DNA of 64,000 bases, taken from Setophaga petechia. Its lineage: Eukaryota; Chordata; Aves; Passeriformes; Parulidae. Of the stretch, positions 57,841-64,000 are shown piece after piece; position 1 is the stretch's first letter; each line of letters opens with the position of its first letter. The translations under genes and the position numbers were made by a program. The DNA is taken from the NCBI GenBank assembly GCA_024362935.1, contig JANCRA010000121.1:682001-746000 (forward strand), read 5' to 3'. The notes under the pieces are model-generated. The model did not search any database, had not been told where the DNA came from, and worked only from the letters and a program-made list of their open reading frames with translations.

Positions 57841-58900
57841 AATGGTGAATGGACTTGGAGATAGAAGAAAAAAAACCCTCTCTACAGCTGGAGAGGGTTT
57901 AAAAAAATTAGTAGTATCAGAAAGAATCAAGTGCACTTATAATGTGAAAAGAAAAATGTTGGAAGAGGCGTGGCTGTTCCTTCCCAGGGAAATCAGCGAT
58001 TTAAGAGAGGGATCATGTGCAGATAAACCACCAACAAATCTCCTCTCCTTTGTGCTCAGTCCCACGGTGCAGTCACAGAGAAAGAGGGATCAAAAGTGAC
58101 AGAAGGGTCTGTGGGCTCCTGGTTCATCTTCTGCCATGTGGAACTGGGAAACTTCTCTGGAGAAGTGGAGACAGATGGAAGAGTGTAGTGATGAGTCAGA
58201 GGTGATGAGAAGGAAGCTGGGCTTTCTCATCTAGGATCCAGAGTAGATTCCTGTGTAGGAATCCCTCAGGACAGCTGGAAAGTGGGACAGGGTAAGGATG
58301 GAGGGAAGTCAGTGGAGTCATGGAGCAAAAGGCATCAGTAGTGTAAGGAAGGGACAGAAAAAACAAGTGTCAGATGTGACAGGAACTGCCAGTGGCCAGG
58401 GCAGACCTTGTGTTGGGAAGCAGGAGCCAGCAGGAGAGATTTGGAGGCATGTGAGAAGGAATCAGAGCTGTGCCACCGAGTTACAGCGAGGAAGGAGCTC
58501 GGAGTGGGTCCCAGCAAAACAAAAGTAGTCAGTGGTGACAGGTTGGAAAGTGTAAAAACACATATGTACAGTGACTGGGTGTGAAGACAAGGATTGAGAG
58601 ATGATGCACAAAGAAAGACGGAAACAGATGGAAAGTTCTGATCTGGGGAGAGGGATGGGAAAGGGCAAAGTGGAGTGACCAACCTTGGGGCAAATGGGAG
58701 AGCACAGCCAGCAGCAGGGTGAGGGTGATGGGAGATGAAGGAGACAGAGGGCAGGATGTAGATGGAGGGCCAGGATTGGAACAAGGGTGAGGGATGAAGG
58801 AGTAGGGATGGAACCTCTGGAATGAGAGTGAAAACAAGGGAGGACCATTGTGCAGAGCTGCATTTCTGGAGAGAGCTGAAGGGAACCATGAGGGGCCTGG
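57841..58900. other. Purine-rich kilobase, no gene
   Basis: The plus strand is strongly enriched in A and G for about 1 kb, made of words such as gagggatgaagg and gaagggacagaaaaaac without a fixed period. Minus-strand open frames of up to 270 codons here are Ser/Leu/Pro/His-rich and follow from the composition. No splice or start support. Confidence 0.6.
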
Positions 58901-59605
58901 CAATGAGTGGAATTGCAGGCAGTCCACCTGCAGTCCTGAAATCTCTCATCCCCAGTGAATCTCCCTCAGTTCCTCTGTCTTCCTCCCCACTACCTAACCA
59001 GCCTCTGAAGTTCTGAATTCCCAACTGGAAGCCTCTCCAGTGGGCACAGCCAGCCCCCTGCCCACCTGGTAGCAGTGCCAGGTGCTGCTGCTGGAGACTA
59101 AAAGGAAATTTGCTTTTTCTATTCAAAGCCCAGACACTTGTCCCCAAGGTGAATCAGGGGACTTCTGTGTTTTAGAAACAAAAATCCAAGCCAACAACTT
59201 TAAATTTTGCACAAGCCTTGAGGGACCTGTATCTCTCTGTGCATTATCCTGAGCCCAAATAGCACAAGTGTTTGAGCAAAAAGGCCATAAAGGCTTTCTG
59301 GGTAAGTTGTACATATTTTAAAATAAGTTTCAATGGCTGCTGTGTTTCTCTCCAGCTGGTGGGTGAAGGCAGCCCTCTGTACAGGCTGTGTTCATTGCCT
59401 GGAATCTGCTGGCACCTGGAGCAACCTTTATTTGGCTGTGCCCAGGAGCTGAGCTGCAGCCCCCAGGGTGGAGAGAGCTGTCTGGGACACCCAGAGGGTG
59501 ACACTTCCTTGGCAGGTCTTCCTGCACAGCCTGTGCCAGTGGCTCTGTGGGAAGCCTGAGGAAGCTGCAGCTCTTCTCCTCCTGCCTCCAGGAAAGCTGC
59601 AGCAC
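58901..59605. other. Unique sequence, no recognised feature
   Basis: GC-richer DNA with open frames on both strands at 59230-59600 but no recognisable protein. Confidence 0.35.
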
Positions 59606-59650
59606 GTCACTGTCACTGTCACTGTCACTGTCACTGTCACTGTTGCTGTC
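59606..59650. repeat. (GTCACT)n hexanucleotide repeat
   Basis: About six perfect GTCACT units followed by gttgctgtcag. Confidence 0.95.
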
Positions 59651-61650
59651 AGGGTGAGCATCGGTGCCATCACCTCTCTCCTGTCCCCCAGCTCATTCTG
59701 AGGAATAGCAGCTCACTCCAAAAAAAGGGCCCATTTAAAGGATAAACCAAAGGCCCCTTTAAAGGATAAACCAAAGCATCCCTCTGAAAAACGGGTAGGA
59801 CTTGACTGGAGTTCACAGCATATGAGAGCACCAAGGTGGAAGCCAAGGCCAGGGGATTGGTGTCCAACAGCTGAAGGGATGGGAAGTGATTCAAACCTTA
59901 TTCCCCTTCTCATGGCCCACCTCTGAGAAAGACTACAGGATCTCACATTGCACCAGCAGTGGAGATCTCTGTCAGAACCAGGTTAATTTACTTTTTATTT
60001 TAACATGAACCAGTGCTATCAGGACTTTGCTTCTTTCTCAGTCACACCAGGTCAGTGGTGTCTGAGGCATGCAGTGATGATGCACAATCTTGCACAATGA
60101 CCTCTTGTTCTGGGACTAAAAGCTGTTTGTTTACATAGTATAAGATGGCCTTTCAGCCATACAATGTTGGTTCAGTTTAATGACACTTCTGAGTTTCCCT
60201 CCATGCAGGAGAACAGCGAAATTTCGCAACACAGAGCGAAGTTTCCCATGTGTGCTGTGACTCAGAGTGCTCCTGGTGTCTCAGAAATAGAAATTAGGGA
60301 TCAAGACATCACATCCTAGCACTGTGGAAGTCAGGGTGCTGTGCTTTGTGTTGTTTTTTTTTTTAAATTTAAATTATCTTCTCTCAGAGAGCAAACAACC
60401 TGGTAATTATTTTGCAGAAGGAGGGTGGGCCATGTTTCCAGGGAGCAGCACCAGGAGACTTATCAGGCAGGATTCCTCTGAGCCAGTCACCCTTAATCCC
60501 TTTTACAGCACAGAAACAAATGCAAATAAGATGCAATTCCCCTCTTCTGGAGTGTCTGCAAGGTGCTCTGCCATTAAACACAATTACAGAGTGCAGCTCA
60601 AACCCAGCTTCCACTCCCAGCTTTAGAAACCAGGGCAGGGGCTCAAAGTTCAGCCCAGGTGTCTGTTTGCTCTTCAGCTGAAGTGGAAGGAGTGCTGAGT
60701 TCTCTCTGTGAATGCTTCAGCTGGTGTGGGATATCCCCTGGCTCCTCCTCATGCTTCTCCTCTGGCCATCAGGGATGTTGGGCCAACTCTCCTGAGTTTC
60801 AGCTTCTTCCACCAGCACCCAGAGCCTCGTCCAGCCTGGCCCTGAACACTTCCAGGCTGCCTCTTAATGGTTAATATTATTGTTTAATGCCTAAATAACA
60901 GTGCAGAATGTGCCTGGAGTGCCTTTAATGGGTTGCTATTAGTCATAAGGATTCCACACCGTTGGTGAGTCTGTATTTGCAGAGCTCGGTGTCACGGGGA
61001 TGTCACATGGAGAAAGCACTTGCAAAAAAAAAAAGGTTAAGAGCTAAACAGACAAAAGAAACATTATTATCACCATTTCAGCAGAGTGAAGCAGGCCTCT
61101 GAGGCAGTGGTTACACGAAAAGTTGGTGTCAGCCAAGAATTGGAAGAAAAATCCCTTTCCAGTTCTGCTTTAATTCAGATTTTATTAACCACAATTATGC
61201 CTTAAACACCTGTAAAGCTGAAATCTGATTTACTCAAAAAGCCAGTCAGTTGTTTCTTAGAGCTCTGATTAACATTTGGAACTCTAAATTTAAGTCTTTG
61301 CTTGGACTGGTACAAACTTCATGAAGTCTGGAGCTGCCTCTGATTGTCACAGTTTCTTCTCAGCTCCATCCACTACAGGCAGGTGTTTGGTTCCTGCATG
61401 GCTGCACAAGGAGCCTTGTCCAGTCATTTCATATTTTCTCCTTTTTTCCTGGATAAAATTTGATATATTTCACCAAATAAGTTCCTTCATGAAGACCTAC
61501 AGCTCTTTGAACTAAACAATAATCTAAATAACAAAGTTAATTCTGTAGCAGCCTTCTCAGCAGGTTGGCATTGATGCTTGAAAATGCATTTCCTTTCTGT
61601 TTGTTTTTCTTCATTCTTTCTTTAAAGGAATGTTTATTTAAAAGCTTTCC
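59651..61650. other. 2 kb unique sequence with a 12-bp palindrome
   Basis: Perfect palindrome GCGAAATTTCGC at 60216-60227, followed after seven bases by the half-word GCGAAGTTT. A short stretch at 60829-60858 (cgtccagcctggccctgaac) resembles CR1 but is too short to call. Nothing else recognised. Confidence 0.45.
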
Positions 61651-61653
61651 TTG

Positions 61654-61654
<1 letters not shown>

Positions 61655-61698
<44 letters not shown>
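61655..61698. repeat. (TA)n microsatellite
   Basis: About twenty TA units after gtatg, ending tatctagatatg. Confidence 0.95.
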
Positions 61699-61700
<2 letters not shown>

Positions 61701-62380
61701 AGATATGTATTTGTGGGGTTTTTTTCCCAGAATACAGCATCTAGAGCTCTATTACAATTTAGCTGGTTTTTTTTTCCAAGTTCATGTCTTGGCTCTACAA
61801 AGCAGCTGCACTCCCTGGAGATCCTTTATTGTAACTGTGTAAAACATTATGAAGTGTGGGAAAAATCTTGATCTCTTGTTGTTTTTGTATTTCTTTGTGG
61901 AGGGGGGCTTTTTTTTCTTCCCCCCTTCCCCAAGACAATTGATTTATGGCAGAGGTCTCAGCCAGCCCTTCTCATTAGCTCAGGGGTTTTAATGGTTTGA
62001 TATAAAATACAGCCAGCATTTAAAAAGTCTTTCCTTGACTGTTCACCCAATGGTTCCCCCATGCTGGGGGATGTTTCCTCTTCTTTCCTCTCCTTTTTTG
62101 GGATATTTACTTCCAGGTTTGCTGCTGGACTGGGAGCTGCTCCTCCATGGCTTTGGGTGAAGCTTCCTTGGCTTCACTCACCCTTCACACACTGATGTTG
62201 CTGTTCCCTTCCTCTCTTGCTTCCTGCACTTGGTTGGCTGATTTCTTATTTGATTTTCCTTCTTCCTTTTATGATTCTGGAAATGTATTCCTATTAGAGA
62301 GTGAGGCAATACACCAGGCTAGCATTTTTCTCACACCCTTCTTTTGCCACCCTTTTTTTCATTTGACTTTTTGACTCAAA

Positions 62381-62500
62381 AATTAAAAAACCCAAAAAAC
62401 AAAACAAACAAACAAATAAACAACAAAAAAAAAACCACACACAAAAAAAAACCTCCCACAAAAACCAAAACAAAACATAACAAACAAAAAAAAAAAGGAA
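62381..62500. repeat. A/C-rich low-complexity tract
   Basis: About 120 bases almost only of A and C (caaacaaacaaataaac, aaaaccacacac). Same type as 1275-1485. Confidence 0.85.
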
Positions 62501-62774
62501 AAAGTTAATAGGTTGGGGCTGGTGTTAAGGAGTTGCATTTCCTCTCTTGCTGGGTTCTCTGGTATGAATGCAGCTGCACATGTAATGGGTTAGCTACTGC
62601 TGAATGTCCAAAGGGTATAAAATTCTGTTTCAATACATGATTGTGGAGGGAAAAATTAACAAGGGATGTCTCACCAAATTTTCTGATTCAAAGGCTGGCT
62701 GGAAGACCTTGATCCCCCTCTGGGCAGGGATGGGCTTTCCTACCCCCAGGGTGACACAGCCTTGCAAAACTGGG

Positions 62775-62992
62775 TCTTTTCTTTTCTTTTCTTTTCTTTT
62801 CTTTTCTTTTCTTTTCTTTTCTTTTCTTTTCTTTTCTTTTCTTTTCTTTTCTTTTCTTTTCTTTTCTTTTCTTTTCTTTTCTTTTCTTTTCTTTTCTTTT
62901 CTTTTCTTTTCTTTCTTTCTCTCTCTCTCTCTCTCTCCTTCTCTCCCTTTCCCTTTCCCTTCCCCTTCCCCTTCCCTCTCTCTCTTTCTCTT
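62775..62992. repeat. (CTTTT)n followed by CT-rich pyrimidine tract
   Basis: About 27 nearly perfect CTTTT units (62775-62910) followed by (CT)n and CCCTTT-type units to 62992, over 210 bases of unbroken pyrimidine. Frames on either strand here are artefacts. Confidence 0.96.
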
Positions 62993-63474
62993 GTATTTCC
63001 ACAAATTCTGTAAATACAGATATAATACAGATAAATACAGAAATACAAATTCTGTATTTCAGGAACAGGGTTGTCCCCAGGGAATAAACACCATAATTCT
63101 CTGTACTACTCTTCAAAGTCCCCTGCAGACACTTGGACAGGTGGAAGGATGAATTCACACAAATTCAAGATATTTATGTCCTGCTTTAAAAATACACATT
63201 AAAGGTGTAAAAGGCCTGTGAGGCTTGACTTTTCATTCTTATAAAATCCATGTATGATATTTAAGAAGGTGAAGTGATTCAGAGAGAAATTCAAATCTAA
63301 AACTAAATTTTCAAGTGCAATCACACCCAAGCTCAGCACAGAAGGCCTGTTTTGTTGGTTTTTTTTTTTTTTTTTCCTGAACTACTGGTGAAAATGCCAA
63401 GCCAGCAGAACCTCTATTCCATGGGAAACGTTGTGAAAGTTTTGATTTAATTTAGCTTCATTCCTATTTCCCAG
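62993..63474. other. Unique sequence with T run
   Basis: The word aaatacaga recurs around 63010-63055 and a T run lies at 63358-63375. No gene recognised. Confidence 0.4.
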
Positions 63475-63569
63475 AAACTGGAAATTTACTTTCTGAAAAC
63501 ACTGAAAACATGCTGTTTACTAATGAAATAAATAACAGCAGCTGGGAGGCCGAGGACAGCGAGGATTTC
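63475..63569 (+). other. Candidate exon, 95 bp, unidentified
   Basis: Acceptor AG at 63473-63474 after agcttcattcctatttccc, donor GTAAGT at 63570. After two bases completing a split codon, 31 codons run without a stop: TGNLLSENTENMLFTNEINN and then SSWEAEDSEDF. The acidic, Ser/Asn-rich content is protein-like, but no family is recognised. The frame stays open past the donor to 63734. Chance remains a fair explanation. Confidence 0.2.
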
Positions 63570-63747
63570 GTAAGTGGCTGCCAGGATGATGGGGAGCTGT
63601 GGCTGGGAGCAAACCTGCTGCCAGCTCTGCTCTCAGAGCAAAGGCTGAACCCAGCTCAGTACAGGGAGCCTGGGAGCTCTTTGCCATGGCAAAAAATCAG
63701 CATTTTCATGACTGCAAGGGGGGTAAAAAGGTGAAGTTTTCTACCTG

Positions 63748-64000
63748 AGAGCAGGTTGTAGCAAGGTGGGATCGGGCTGTGCTGCCAGGGAACAGGGACA
63801 GGAGCAGAGGGAACGGCCTCAGGCTGGGCCAGGGCAGGCTCAGCTTGGCCAGCAGCAGGAATTTGCCCATGGAAAGGGAGCTCAGGCCTTGGCAGGGGCT
63901 GCCCAGGGAGCTTTGCAGTGCCCATCCCTGCAGGTGTCCCCTGGTGGTAGCACTGAGTGCTCTGGGCTGGGGACAAGGTGCCCATGGGGCACAGCTGGCA
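63748..64000 (+). mobile_element. CR1 LINE 3' region, cut by the window end
   Basis: Third copy of the subfamily seen at 17740-18326 and 46190-46600, with the same gccagcagcaggaatttgcc variant and the same gtgcccatggggcacagctg ending as the second copy. It begins near gagcaggttgtagcaaggtg. Confidence 0.9.

Noticed and set aside
58335..59147. 270-codon minus-strand open frame
   Set aside because: It lies mostly in purine-rich DNA, has Ser/Leu/Pro/His bias and no domain, and overlaps other open frames on the same strand.
60829..60858. Short CR1-like words
   Set aside because: About 25-30 bases are not enough to separate a CR1 remnant from chance.
62630..63158. Lys/Glu/Arg- and Phe/Leu/Ser-rich long frames
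   Set aside because: Pure products of the (CTTTT)n and CT tracts.

Overview
The window reads as non-coding, repeat-rich DNA from a bird, most likely a songbird (passerine). The evidence is at least twelve CR1 LINE 3' ends of avian type, a dense set of solo LTRs from endogenous retroviruses that look like families common in passerines, and purine/pyrimidine microsatellites. I see no bacterial or viral genome organisation, no tRNA or rRNA gene, no CRISPR array and no protein gene I can name. Long translatable stretches on either strand fall on CR1 tails, microsatellites or biased low-complexity DNA.

Layout. 1-9.4 kb: a minus-strand LTR with an AT pentamer expansion (406-1035), a GAA-bearing LTR (2115-2723), CR1 fragments (4.9-5.35 kb), a decayed TTC/ATT minisatellite (5.4-5.95 kb), a possible LTR end (7.3 kb) and an LTR swollen by AT-rich sequence (8734-9358). 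11.5-23 kb: a relative of the GAA-bearing LTR (11552-12276), two copies of a second GAA-bearing LTR family (14349-15156, 21605-22216), an LTR with a duplicated TATA segment (15546-16242), a CR1 with a 30-32 bp internal tandem array (17.7-18.3 kb) and a TATA/poly(A)-bearing LTR (18881-19420). 23.7-28.4 kb: a G/T-rich tract, then a near-perfect 36-bp inverted repeat (23883-23969), then four more LTRs or LTR candidates and a CR1. 28.4-36.8 kb: mostly unique sequence, a CR1, an ATTAT array boxed by a 22-bp direct repeat, an LTR and another CR1. 36.8-48.7 kb: unique sequence with two splice-bounded, phase-compatible exon-like segments (37.2 and 38.2 kb), enhancer-like AT-rich blocks, CR1 and LTR copies and a 3 x 35 bp tandem repeat. 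48.7-64 kb: five CR1 copies, a 397-bp tandem duplication (51774-52583), a solo LTR with a 5-bp target duplication (55019-55671), a purine-rich kilobase, a (CTTTT)n tract and an exon-like segment at 63.5 kb.

Nothing here forms an operon or pathway. The region is best read as an intergenic or large-intron landscape built by serial retroelement insertion. For seven LTRs I could pair exact 6-bp target-site duplications by eye, and for one a 5-bp duplication; these fix the boundaries and show that the elements are solo LTRs without internal viral genes. The most unusual single object is the 87-nt hairpin at 23883-23969. The most unusual pattern is recurrent microsatellite growth at one fixed site inside two related LTR families.
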